Both the position numbers and the translations under genes were made by a program. Under the pieces are notes generated by a model. It was not told the DNA's origin and did no database searches. It saw nothing but the letters and a program-made list of their open reading frames with translations. DNA of 64,000 nt from Rhyzopertha dominica (Eukaryota > Arthropoda > Insecta > Coleoptera > Bostrichidae), in NCBI GenBank assembly GCA_025024175.1, contig QCXZ01000003.1:54702023-54766022 (forward strand), written 5' to 3'. Below are positions 1-11,400 of this stretch, piece by piece. Each line of letters begins with the position of its first letter. Positions within the stretch are counted from its first letter, which is position 1.

Positions 1-97
1 TGAACGGTATTTAAAAAAAACATTATTAATAAAAACCAATTTTATATTAAAAACTCTTTCGAAATTAAAAACAAAATTTCCAACATATATTCCTAAT

Positions 98-1260
98 AAC
101 TACATTATGATTTCTCTAGATGTAATTTCTCTTTATACTAATATACCAATAACATTAATAGAACCAATTATCACATAAAATTGGCAAAACTAGAACAATA
201 TACAAATATCGTAAAAACAGAATTTATAAAAGCACTAAGTTTTACATTATTTTCAAATTATTTCCAATTTAAGAACAATTATTATAAACAAATGGATGGG
301 GTAGCAATGGGATCACCCATCTCAAGCAATATAGCACAAATAATAATGGAAGATTTAGAAATAACAATAACAAACAAAATAAATTATATAAAATTTTATA
401 CAAGATATGTAGTTGATCTATTCTTAATAATACCAAGAGACAAAGCAAACGAAATTTTAAATTTATTTAATAATTATCATCCAAAATTACAATTTACCAT
501 AGAGACAGAGAAGCAAAACACAATTAACTATCGAGACCTTACACTAATTAAAAAAGATAACAAAATTCTCACAAAATGGTATTCAAAACCAACTGCATCG
601 GAAAGACTACTAAATTACCATTCTAACCATCCCTTCAGACAAAAAATAGCTATTTTAAACAACACTATACAACTAATAATAAAACTGACTAGTCCAGAAC
701 ATAGAATTGAAACTTTACATGCCACTGCTAAAATACTAAAAAATAACAACTACCCCACTAAGTTAATAAGTAACTCAATAAAACAACAAACAGAAAAACT
801 ATACAATAGTATTCAATACGAAAAACAAGAAAAAAAACACAAACATAACGTTTTAACCTTACCATATATACCACCACTTACTCAAAAAATAAAAAACCTA
901 CTAAAACCACATAACTTTCAAATTACATATAAACCAATTAACACAATTAAACAATTCTACACACAGTTAAAAACAAAAACACCAAAAGAAACAAGAACAC
1001 ATACAATATACGGTANAAAATGTAAAGAATGNAACAAACAATATATAGGACAGACAGGACAATATTTAAAAAAAAACTACAACAACATAAAAATAATAAC
1101 AACTACACAGCTTAAAAAAACCATCAAGAACAATCTGAACCACACTTTTGACTTTGATAATACCAAAATTATTACTACGGAACAACATAAACATAAAAGA
1201 CAATTTTTAGAAATGATACATATTCAAAAAAACCTAAATACGTGTAAACGACAGGACTGA
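98..1260 (+). pseudogene. PLE reverse transcriptase + GIY-YIG endonuclease (broken)
   Basis: Polymerase and endonuclease of a Penelope-like element. RT motif A (SLDVISLYTNIP) is read from 98, ends at a stop at 176-178, and continues in another frame from 181: a 1-nt frameshift. Motif B is MDGVAMGSPISS at about 289-324. Motif C reads RYVVDLF where the family has YVDD, so one catalytic aspartate is replaced by valine. The C-terminal GIY-YIG domain is visible as YIGQTGQYLKK near 1040-1072, with a second likely frameshift just after it. In this family the RT primes from nicked DNA and the GIY-YIG nuclease makes the nick. The motif C change and the frameshifts indicate a dead copy. Two ambiguous bases lie in the endonuclease. 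Confidence 0.87.
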
Positions 1261-1441
1261 CATGCAAGGACTAAGTAATACCTACTACACCGTTATTTAA
1301 ACACACCCTCTCACCGTGACATTNACCATCCACAATGATAGCAAAGGAACAAACTTGAAGGTACATTTTNTATTAATATCAAAATTGTAAATGTCATATT
1401 GATTTTCATAATAATTTGTCAATCTGCAAAATAAAAATATT

Positions 1442-1484
1442 CGACAAAGACCTAAATTATAGGTCGAAACGTTATATTATTAGA
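1442..1484 (+). other. PLE tail hairpin, hammerhead-like remnant
   Basis: GACCT (1449-1453) and AGGTC (1461-1465) form a perfect 5-bp stem closing a 7-nt AT loop, followed directly by GAAAC (1466-1470). The order resembles stem II plus the GAAA arm of the hammerhead ribozymes described in Penelope elements. The CUGAUGA box that should precede the stem is degenerate (TCGACAA). The same hairpin is kept at 51951-51972 and, inverted, at 49297-49318. Cleavage activity is unlikely for this copy. Confidence 0.45.
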
Positions 1485-1545
1485 AAAAAGTGTCTTTAAT
1501 TTATAAAAAAAGACGCAGAACCTACAAATAAATACAATAAGGTAA

Positions 1546-2766
1546 ATATTAAAATCTATCAGTCGTGCACTGACATAGTTACACTTCTCCACAGATTCTA
1601 ATAAGCTAATAAACTGAATCTTTTAAAATTTGGGAACCGAGTTAAAGACCCACATTAAATATTCAATTATTTTATTGAATCATTCGTGATTGTCACACCT
1701 CACACCTCTACCATCTTACTTGAACTGGCCGAAGCAGTTACAAACTAAATTCGTTACCTCATTTGACTACGCTAATACCCCTGTTTGTGATTTAAGTAAT
1801 CAATAATAAATAGTTCTTATTTTATTTAGGTCTTCCGCGACTAAAGTAAATATGTCTACCTATATAACGCCGAAGAAGTACTGAAGTTATTTTCCAGGTC
1901 CGCATAACCTGTAATCTAGCTCTGCCAGAGTGTTCTTGTTAAAATATTTCCGTGTAACGAGACCTTTCCAACTTCTTGTTGAGAAGGTCGCAGTTTAGTG
2001 TGTGCCTTGCTGCGAACTTCCAAACTGCTGGAAAGAAAAATTGAATCAGGAGTTTTATGTAGTTTAAGGATCACACGGCGAAAGTTACGGTCAATCTCAA
2101 TAATGGACTTGTGGCACCTTTTATAACCCGATAACGTCATGTTTTTATAGTAACTGTATTAAAGAACCGCATAGCTATAAAGGCATAATAAAGGCGGTGA
2201 CATTTACGTAATACTTAATTTACATTAAAAATTTGCAAGTATATGATTCGTTTTTAGATTAATGGCTACTACACTAGTCGTGATAGTCGCTTCATTTCCG
2301 TAATTTTTACATTCAAAGGCAAAAATATGCAATATTTCTAATGTGAGTGATTTCTCGCGCACTTTGTTATAAACATCTGTCATAGCATTTTATAGTAGAT
2401 ACTGCGGTATTTAGCTAAACCTGACAAACACAGGCAGCAATACAATCTGTCATTGTGTCTCAAAAATTTCGTTCAAAATTTATCCAACTTTTATTGACTA
2501 TTCTGTAGATAATGCCAGCCATTAGTAATAATTATGACTTTATTGGTTCTAACATAGCACCAAAAGGTTAGCCTCTACACGAAGATAGGTTTTCAGACCA
2601 ACCTTAATTAGGAACTGCATGCCTTTTTTCACTTTAATTGTTTTTCTAAGAAATTCTCCTATATTAGAAAACGGTGAGTATTTTATTTCTTAATGTTCAT
2701 CTGTATACTAATAATAGAATAAAATCTTTCGAAAGAAATCGGCGGTTTTAAACGCGAGTTCAAACG
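1546..2766. other. No gene recognised
   Basis: AT-rich sequence with only short reading frames. A 74-codon minus-strand frame at 1916-2140 matches no family I know and has no intron signals I could trust. No tRNA, repeat array or transposon end was seen. Confidence 0.5.
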
Positions 2767-2768
2767 TA

Positions 2769-3032
2769 CCGTGATTGGCTGAATTCAATATTGCGTCACG
2801 CAACAGTAATGAGGCCCCGCCCAGCAAAGTCGCTCGCTGCATAAAGTACATCAAATGCAACAGTACGCGTCAAGCTGATTTCTGGCAGTAGGAAATACGT
2901 GCTCTGTTGCATAGTGATTTGTGCATTATTACCGTGACGTGACATCATCCTCCGCTGCAGCCGTTTGCACGCCAGTATTAATTGCCTTTGGTTTAACGTC
3001 AATCTGTGAAGTTATTTAATAACCAATCACCG
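2769..3032. repeat. Possible small TIR element (MITE)
   Basis: CCGTGATTGG at 2769-2778 and CCAATCACCG at 3023-3032 are inverted (9 of 10 positions) and each is flanked by TA. The interior is more GC-rich than its surroundings. This would fit a ~264-bp TA-inserting MITE, but there is no second copy in the window, so chance cannot be excluded. Confidence 0.25.
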
Positions 3033-3483
3033 TAAATGAAACATCACAAAAAGTATTTTTTGCTCTATTTTTTAAGACAGTAATTTTTTTTATGCAAGTT
3101 CCTTATTATGAAATATGTAAGTATACGTATATATAGCATTAAACGTTCTTACACAAGTCTTTGCTTTTCAACTTAGCAGACTTAAACAGATTCCTAAATA
3201 ATTTTCTAGGTATTAAATTTTGGACATAATACGGTTAGCTAGCTAACATATACACTAATACAGTAACCATGCTTCCATTTGAACTTCGATTTGTAACATA
3301 TATTTAAAATGATGCAAAAGCTTCATCTGAGCATAACAAATACGAATTTTGTTTCGTCAAATTACAGTCCAACATCAGTCACGGGTTATTGACACACTCC
3401 TTCATGTCCAAAGCTCCACCACCAAGCTAGACAGCATTCAAACTAGCTCGCAAAGCCTTCGCAGGTCCGATCCGCATTACGGG

Positions 3484-5189
3484 CAGTGATGGGCGCGTAG
3501 AATACGTCATGTAGATTGTCTACGCGTAAACTATGTAATGTTCTACTTTGAAATTCTACTGTAGAAAATAGCATTGTGTAGATAATCAGAAATCTAGAGA
3601 TATTTAGTTATTTAATGGTGTCTATTACCACGACTGCTCTAAACGTGGTAAATGTCTAAACAGCAATAACATATTTGATCATACCTTAGGGCCAGAAGAC
3701 CCGACAAGCATGCTGTGAAAAGCACTTTGAAGCCCTCAGTCGGTCAAATGGACTCCTTAATGACTGCAAACTGTGATTTTGTGTTCTTTCTTCTCTGTAA
3801 ACAGAAATTTTATAAGCTACTCTTGTTCCTTTATCGCAAATTCTTTGAAAGCAGATCAACAGGGTACACAAGCAGTTCTTGTTGCTGAACTAGATACATT
3901 GATCAAAAGAAGCAACTAACTATGACCAACTAGTTGTGTTGTAGTAAAAAAATTCTTTGGAAAAAAATCAACTTGTAACTGCGGTACCGAATTTGATAGT
4001 GTGTTAGGAAAACAACTTAATATAGTTGTGGAAGGAAAGATGTCGTAAACATATGCTTTGTCTCTTGTGTTTCAAAGAAGTAAAAAAACCGTTTGTATAC
4101 ACTGACTACTTACTGAAACATGATATGCAAGTTTGTAATATAATATTTACATTTACACCTATTTATTGTCTCAGACATATTAAAATCATAAGTGAAGAAA
4201 ATAAAAATATTTAGTAAACCGTGCAGTTATTTATAAAAAAAAATGTGGTAGCTATGTTGCAACTTTCAGATTTTGTCATTAATCCGTCTAAAATCAAAAC
4301 TTCAAATTCCAAATAACATTATACATAAATGGATCGTATTTTGCATGTTCTAGTTGGCCCCTTATTATAAACCGCATTTTCAGTAAGGTTCAACTACATG
4401 TTGTTATACTTATGTACACTCCATCTGATTAGAAAAGAATACAGGAGCGTCATCATTTTTGCGCGATTTGCACGTCATAACCAGTGTCACCATCGTTAAT
4501 AGGGGTCAGTTAATAGGTTGCAGTACAATATGCAGCACACAGCAAAATAGAAGGATATATGATGCAGACAAAACACTAATAATAAAGAAACTATGCTGTA
4601 TAAATAGTAAATACGAAACGCGCTAATGCACTCTGACCGTCTGCTCCAAACGAAACGCGAACGTTGAATTAGACCAATGCTAGCATGCCACTGAATGGTA
4701 TCGTTACCTGGCAACGGTTGGTGTCGCGTGCGAAAAATGGTTTGTGCACATGACGTCATTGATGATGCCATGTGTTCTTCTCTATTCAGATAAAGTTTAC
4801 CATTGTAAATGTTTATAGAAGCCCTGATGAAGATTTGAAATAAAAATCGAAAGCTTGGCAAAGAAAAAAGAGTAAATACTATTTTAACATAAGAAGTCGA
4901 TTTCTACTTATCTGCGAAGACTTTAATATAATAAAAAGCGACAGCTATGTCCATTTAACGTATTAGATATAAAAAACTATAAAGTTTTAAGAAATTTGAC
5001 ACATGAAGAAGCCAAGAAAACAAGGAAATCACACTAATTTCATTTTGGTTTAGTATGTACTTGATACATTTTAGTCATAATATACTCGTTTGATATTTTC
5101 TACTTAAAATCTACGCTAAAGTGCTTTATCTACATTTTCTACGCATGTAACGTAGAAAATTATAATTTACGCGTAAACGCCCATCACTG
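3484..5189. mobile_element. hAT-type DNA transposon (non-autonomous or decayed)
   Basis: The ends are CAGTGATGGGCG at 3484 and its complement at 5178-5189, a typical hAT terminus. They are flanked by the 8-bp direct repeats ATTACGGG (3476-3483) and ATTACGGC (5190-5197), 7 of 8 identical, the length expected for hAT. Subterminal GTAGA/TCTAC motifs are repeated at both ends, and both ends share an inner TACGCGTAAA block. No transposase can be read. A 62-codon frame at 4026-4214 has a CxxC followed by H and could be a BED-finger vestige, but that is weak. Confidence 0.75.
4815..4862 (+). other. Hammerhead-like PLE terminal motif inside the hAT element
   Basis: CTGATGA (4824-4830) is followed by GATTT (4832-4836), a short loop, AAATC (4844-4848) and GAAA (4849-4852). 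These are the two conserved hammerhead boxes separated by a 5-bp stem II. CCTGATGAAG...CGAAAGCTTGG blocks of this kind are common at the ends of Penelope-like elements. I could not draw a convincing stem III and stem I, so this is a ribozyme-like remnant rather than a demonstrated ribozyme. It implies a PLE fragment, probably within 4440-4870, inserted into the hAT element. Confidence 0.4.
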
Positions 5190-5540
5190 ATTACGGCACA
5201 CATAAAGTCATTTAGAACTAAGCCATTCAATTTAGACCATAAAGTGTTTTTTGGGAGCAATGTTGGTCATCTCTACAGCTTTAAACATCACAGTCCACTC
5301 TAAAATTTCAACAAGAACCTTGGTCAAAGAGGGGGGCGGTTTACAACTCACCAGGATGACGGATTTTTAATATTGGAGTCATTGTAAGATTGTATCAAGT
5401 TATTAAAAAACTACCTTTTGAATACGAGACAAGGTAATATGAGGCGAAAACAGTTCATCGAAGTTTGAGGGAAGTCAATTTGAAAGTGTGACGGACTGCC
5501 AAAGTTTTTCTACTCTTTTAATATGCATGGTGGCTGGGTG

Positions 5541-5910
5541 GTTGATGAATGGAGGAATGTTATATTTGCTGACAAAACAAGAATTGTACTATGGAAGATT
5601 GACGTAAATATAAGTACAAAAGAATTGGAGAAGGATAATATGTCAATCATGTACTAATTGCATCCATCAGTTTTGGATTAAGTGGATCAATGTTTTATGC
5701 GGGCATTAGTTATAAGGGTTGTACAGAACACGTAGAAGTGCAAGAAACGATGACGGATAACAATTGAGCTGAAAGTATCCTATCAAAATATGTGCCTTAC
5801 GTTGATTTCATTCAGTACGACAGTTCCATCCTAATTCATGACCACAACCCAAAGTTTGGACTGGCAACCGCACAGCCGAGAGCATTTGTGGAATTAAACC
5901 AAAAATAGGG
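5541..5910 (+). pseudogene. Tc1/mariner-superfamily transposase relic
   Basis: Decayed DDE transposase. VDEWRNVIFADKTRIVL (from 5541) matches the block holding the first catalytic aspartate (usually W..VlFsDEs.f). Further on, AGISYKG and then SILIHDHNPKFG (around 5820-5865) match the W.GI.y.G and f.mhDNArPH blocks that precede and include the second aspartate. The pieces are in shifted frames with stops between them. The relic lies just downstream of the hAT element and no TIRs could be assigned. Which Tc1/mariner branch it belongs to is not decided. Confidence 0.55.
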
Positions 5911-8529
5911 CGCCAATGATGCTAAATCGATTGAAAGTTTTTGCGCAGCAGAAGAAGAATGCACTTCTGTAAATATGTATATAAAATTTAATCTCCAGCA
6001 TGTCTAGAAAAATGGAATCCGTTGGCCTTACTCGGGAGGCAATATCGGATATTAATAAGCAGCCCTTGTTTTGTAATTGGTTCCGTTTGTTTGACGATAA
6101 TGTTTGTGGGGCAGTAATTTATCCTTGTCATATAACAGGTATTGACGAATATTATGAGCTCTGTAGAGAAAACAGTACTGCAAGTATATGTACAATATGA
6201 TTAGTGTGCTTTTGTATAATTGCGTGTATTCAAACTGAGTCCATAATCGCCATACTATGGCGATTTCGAGTTTAGCTGCCACGATAAAATACCTAACCAA
6301 ACACAATTTTGGAATAGGTAGGAGACTTTTAGAAACTGACAATGTTAACAACGTTTACATCAGTGTTCCGTATTCCCGAAAACAAGCAACGGTTTTGAGA
6401 AATCCACTCCAGTCAGAAGAGCATCGAGTAAAAGCACTAGACCTTTCAAATGAAAGCCTTCGACAAATTTTATTTATTCAATATTCAGTTAATACAAGAA
6501 CTTCGAGTACACGATTTACCAACAGGGCTATAGTTTTGCAGAGATTTTCGTAGACTGCTGAATCATAACTCGCATGCTTTAGACAATCTCTTTACCTCAT
6601 ATGAAGCCCATTTTCGCCTATAAGGCTAGGCAAACAAGCAGAACAATCTCTATTTGGTACCAGGGCATTCACTATAACGGCTATATTCCTAACATGTCAA
6701 GATCTCCCGACTTGACGTATTACGTTTTCTCCTTATCTTATTTTTTGGTAAGTGTTTATCGATCAACCCTATACACTGACAGAGTTGAAAAACGACATCA
6801 TTGTTGAAATTAAAGCAGTTTACCCAGCAGTGTTGTCATGCAATGCTTTCACCGTCTATTACTAGTAACTACGTATAGAACTTTCATAGTATTTCCAGCT
6901 CTTAATTCAANATGTCTGTGATTTTGGGCGGTAGTCATGGTTTTTTTGGCGACGGCCGTGGTTGACTGCCCGTTTGACGTTTGTCATTCTGTTTTCCGGT
7001 GGTAGACAGGTTTTAATCCGTCGTATGTGTTGTCAAATGTTCCACAAGTATCCTATATCTCAAATTTGTTTATTGAGGATGAGTGCCTTTAGGGGGATTG
7101 ATTGGGATAGACCGGATAAAATCGCCTGATTCAGGGATTAGATCGCCGGAAGTGAGGATAATTTTGGGACGGCTAGTCCTAGTTTATTCATCAAGATGTC
7201 GTTCATTTCCTTTCATCCATAAAGTCACTAAACATATAAAATACTGCAATTGTCCACCATTTTAGTGCAAAATAGCAGCGGTAAATTTAAATGTTTATGT
7301 AGAAGACAAGATCAATTTTATTTGGTTTCTATGGTTTTGGTTTCATTCGCCATTTTAGTGCAAAAATATGGACAATGAATTGCGGTACTGTAATATATTT
7401 AGCTACTGTATTCATCCACCTTTTTATCTGGTTGTAAACTGTTCCTTAGTAGAGACGTTAATAGTTTTGTATATTTTAGTATCTGGGAGATCCTCAACGA
7501 TGGATTGCTATTCTCCAGTGAACAGCTAAGTCTAGTAAGGAGTGAGTCCACGTGGCCTCATGACAGCTTTAGCTATTAACCTGAAATTTAACGAGCGCAA
7601 GACTGCGAGGCGCAGAGTCCGCTACATAATCGCATGGATTTCAGTACATTTGTTTATTTGTAACGCGTGAACTCGGCCGCCGTTGCAATGCAGGCTCTGT
7701 AACGCCGATAGTGCACTGTTTTTTGCAAACATATAATCTTTTGTGGTTTGGATATTTTACCTTTGGAGGTTGTCCAATAATACTCTTGATTATTGCTAAT
7801 ATCTTGTATTACGCATAATTTTGTCCTTCAGCAACTGTTCAATATAATTTTTTTTGAGTGTTACACTACAGCAGTCAACTCGTACAGCTGTATTGGTGAA
7901 CCTATTGATATTTCACCGTGTACTTAATTAATTTTACGGTGCGTGTCAAGTGTAATTGATAATTACCACTTGTATACTTTTGACAATTTTGTTTAAGTGG
8001 TAACCGCCTGTACAAAGAGATAAACCTCCTTTCTTGAACGCATTATATTTGTTCGTTTTTCTGTAATTGGCATCAATCCTTTTGCTAATAAACCGCTATA
8101 TCAGCAAGCGTGTTAAAGGTGTTTTGCTATTGGTATTTTCACAATTTTGTCGTGGTTGAGAGCAGTCCGTGCGGATTTACGAAATTGTGTAGCTATGTTG
8201 GGGCTACCGACTGCTAGATTTTAACTTCGTTTTTGAACATCTTAGTGGCTGGTGATGTGGTTTGCATTTTTTTTTGTTATTTTGGGACATACAGCGTCAC
8301 ACATCGTCTTGCAGAAAGCGAAAATAGCAATGGCACCCATTTAGAAAATGTGGTGTTAAAACATTAATAACAACTATAATGAAAATGCAATCCGTTACAA
8401 ACTAAATAACGTCTGTGTATTTTCCCCATTTATTTGTGTAGTGACTTGGAGTGGATTCTTTAGTCCGTTAATCACACACACTGAAGGCTAGCAACTTTAT
8501 TTTAACTCAAAACACGTTAAACTTTTCTG
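5911..8529. other. No gene recognised
   Basis: Contains several frames of 60-99 codons (for example 6000-6200 and 6257-6553 on plus) without recognisable domains. A short phrase, CCATTTTAGTGCAAAA, occurs at about 7257 and 7351. Part of 7600-8529 may hold the LTR of the Gypsy relic that follows, but no paired LTR was found. Confidence 0.4.
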
Positions 8530-9480
8530 TCATGAATTATATGTCAATAACAAAACCATCGCGGTTTATGACCGGCATCTGCCTATTGCGCCGGGGTCGA
8601 TTGGCAGTAGCAACGACGCCTGCATTTTTGGCTACACACTCCCCCTCTGGCGTCCGATTTCGGCCATCCGGTGGAGGGGAACGACATTTCCCTCCGCAAC
8701 TCGTTCAATGTAGGCCGATACATGATAACGACCTACGATTTCCTGTATCATATCTGTAGTTGGTGATCTTTCTTCTTCTTCACCACATAGGGTTCGTCTC
8801 GCTTGGCAGCTAGCTTAGATGTGAAACCAGCATTCGCCTTACTTAGCACATGGGTTTGTAGAAGTACCTTATCGCCTTCATTGTATTAGACTTCACGACG
8901 ATGCTGATAGGCTTTATCCTCATGGCGGACTTGTTTCAGTAGCTTGTTTATTTCTTGACGTAGAAATTCCCTCTTTGCCACGCTAAAGGAATATGGCGGA
9001 GTTGCTGTGGGATTTTCCCCTCAGTCTTGATACGACGCATAGCAAAGTCCGTTAGCTCTCCCTCTTGTTGAAAAATGTCCACATTGGAAGTGAACACTCC
9101 AGGTAGTTGCTGCTTCTCATTGCTATCCAACAAAGTACCTTCATCATCCCTTATTGACTTCGTCTATTTTATCCCTGTCGACTCTTTATCAATGATCTCA
9201 TATTTGACATGTATGTTCTATCAAAAATACCAGCACTTCTGGTGTATATTTAGCCTAATCAGGGCATCTTCTATAAGATCACAACCGAGTAAAGTCCTCT
9301 GGATCTTTAAATGCGGTTGAATTATATAGGTCACTGGGACAATCCTGTCTTCGATATGCACGTCAAACATTACCAAAAGAACGTGTTCCCTTTTCAACAC
9401 TCCATATAAGCATTACAAGGAATGGTAAATGTGTAAAATATCATTTAGACTTCAATGGCAGGTTTTCGTTTCCAACTACA
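8530..9480 (-). pseudogene. Ty3/Gypsy relic, protease fused to integrase tail
   Basis: Read on the minus strand from about 9440. First comes a retropepsin-like C-terminal half with RTLLGCDLIEDA and KCWYF (about 9310-9220). Next is the protease-RT linker ending in EGELTDFAMRRIKT and a phrase resembling the start of RT (INKLLKQ, about 8960). The reading then jumps directly to an integrase C-terminal segment: VRHEDKAYQHRREV, YNEGDKVLLQTHVLSKA, then GFTSKLAAKRDEPYVV (about 8935-8790). The RT, RNase H and integrase core are missing, so the copy carries a large internal deletion as well as stops. It differs in sequence from the intact Gypsy element at 32-40 kb. Confidence 0.6.
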
Positions 9481-10796
9481 GGTATACAATGGGTAACATT
9501 TCATAAATTGTAGACCGATATACAAATAAAAGCTAACATTTATATACCATAACTTATGGTCAAGTATGAATTCTATTCAAATAAGGTATACAAGTTAATG
9601 ACGTCATAATTTATAAAGGTATGCACGATGGTGATAAATTTAATATCAGCATTTGATAATGGCCACTAATTAGTACTTTCTGCCCATACCTAAATTAGGG
9701 TTACCTGTGAATATTATTCTCAAGAATAATGTTGCGTAATTCAATATAAAATGACTTTGTATTACTGCTTCTAGGTAACTGTTATCGATAAATTCGTTTA
9801 GATTAAGTTCTGTCATCTATAAGCTTAATACAAGTGCCCCGCTGCAGATAGCACGTCAACGTAACATTTTTATTGCGACTGTATTTTCACCATTGTAATG
9901 TTGTCATGGTCTCATAAAGATAATGTTTATTGCGTGCCCTCATAATTACAAGTATTTCGTGTCATGCCATATGTCCCAGCTTGATTTAACGTGCGCTGCA
10001 AGGGTTCATTCTAATCTCTAAAGCGTCGAGGTCTGGACATTGTTAGAACACGGTTGAAACCAGTGAGGCAGCAATGCGAGAGATCGATTCCCAATAAAAT
10101 TTGTTATCGGGTTATCCGATAATCGCTGCACGTATCTTTAATGGATAGAATTGAATTATATAATCTAATCTGGTTGGTAGCACTTCGGCTCTGGTAATGC
10201 GCCCTTTTAGTTTACATATGGAAACAGAGAAATGCAAGCACATTAGCTGTAGGAATAGCCTCGGAGCACGAAATGAATTTTTTCCAAACATTATAAAACA
10301 TGTTGGTAGAAACTGCATGTTTCTTCATACGATACAGATGAATAGCATGTATTTTGAAGTAATGATTGTGAATTATCATATTTACTGTAAAATTAAGATT
10401 AGAATAGTACAGAGGAGCTCAATGTTATGTAACACCCAGACGGAAAGTTTTTGTATTAATTTTGAACCACAACAAACGAATAAAGCTAGGTAAAATTGAA
10501 TAAAAAAGAAAAGGCAAAAATCTTGTAGTAAGTGATCCTAGGACTGAAAGCACATCTTCTCAAATGTTCCATAGTCCTTGGCGGTTACGGCAATCACTGA
10601 AGTGTTCTGCAAGTGCTATGCCATACATTTTATACTGGCGATAAGTCAGGAACAGCAAGAAAAGGGGAAAATAGGATTATTTTGCTATGTTTTTTTTTAA
10701 CCAGATACTGATATTTAGTATAAGATAAGCTAACTTACTCTGTTATGTGGAAACCAATTCGTTAGTAATTAGTTTAACTTGTTTAGTGAAGGAAAT
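9481..10796. other. No gene recognised
   Basis: AT-rich with short overlapping frames on both strands (10112-10318 minus, 10197-10493 plus) that oppose each other and show no domain. A GATCGATTCCC phrase near 10082 resembles a Pol III B box, but no tRNA fold could be drawn around it. Confidence 0.4.
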
Positions 10797-10965
10797 AGAT
10801 TGTGAGGTGGGGATAGCCGTTGTGTGATCGGATTTCAAATACTGGAGGGGTGATAGCCATCTTCGTGGTTCAGGTTGTTTCCGCGTTAACAAATACTCGA
10901 TGGTTTCTTGGAACTACCTAACTACGTTCTGTGTCTCATAGATAAAATTAATAAAATTAATAGGA
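10797..10965 (-). pseudogene. PLE family 2 C-terminal tail (inverted copy)
   Basis: On the minus strand the frame reads GNNLNHEDGYHPSSI followed by NPITQRLSPPHNLF (about 10890-10800). This is the C-terminal extension of PLE GIY-YIG proteins (usually NN.NREDGY.LS..W.P), with one stop inside. It lies head to head with the plus-strand copy that starts some 20-30 bp further on, so the two PLE ends form an inverted pair. Confidence 0.6.
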
Positions 10966-10984
10966 AACACCCACTAAAATATCT

Positions 10985-11400
10985 TCCAGCCCCCTTCGAA
11001 AATGTCAGAGTCTCCAAAATCTAAAACAAATCTTTTGCCATCTAGAGGTATTTAGAGCGTTCCTTGCTCATACGACGCCACATGCATCGGTGAAACAAAC
11101 AGATCTATTAAAACTAATCTTACAGAACACTAGCTGAATATCAGCAACGTCAGCAGTATGATAATATTTTATTAATTTAATAATGGCTCAGTTCTTGTTC
11201 TTTCCTACATTAAGATTTTTAAATACCCAAATAACCTGAACCGCGAAGACGATGTCTTTTACCTCTCTCTTATTTGGAATCCCATCATACATAGCTATCC
11301 CCACCCTCACTATCTCTTTCCCCCCACTGTCCAATAAAGCATTCTCGTCGCCTGCATAAAACTAGTCGCACACCCAAAGTCCAATGTGACCGTTTTTAGT
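10985..11400 (+). pseudogene. PLE family 2 GIY-YIG endonuclease relic
   Basis: Translation gives SVPCSYDATCIGETNRSIKT around 11056-11115, the GIY-YIG core with a conserved GET.RS block, ending in TEH. Then IFKYPNNLNRED and FYLSLIWNPII (about 11212-11290) give the usual C-terminal tail. The downstream UTR, with pyrimidine-rich CTATCCCCACCCTCAC and GCCTGCATAAAA, is shared with 31.15-31.24 kb, which shows family membership. Stops and shifted frames make this a dead fragment. The upstream RT is absent. Confidence 0.68.

Larger units (their letters stand above)
1..1545 (+). mobile_element. Penelope-like element, family 1, copy 1
   Basis: The 3' portion of a Penelope-like retroelement, cut by the window start. 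It carries a reverse transcriptase with a C-terminal GIY-YIG endonuclease and a ~280-bp noncoding tail ending near 1541. The tail contains a short hairpin followed by GAAAC. The tail and the C-terminal coding part recur at 49.2-52.0 kb, which defines the family. I did not find a target duplication on the right side, and the left end lies outside the window. Base composition of the coding part is strongly A-rich on the sense strand, unlike the surroundings. Confidence 0.88.

Noticed and set aside
2770..2822. CCAAT-like and GC-box-like words suggesting a promoter
   Set aside because: The inverted CCAAT words coincide with the possible MITE ends and no gene follows on either strand.
10020..10100. 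Possible tRNA or SINE head with a B-box-like GATCGATTCCC
   Set aside because: No A box at the right distance and no clover-leaf fold.
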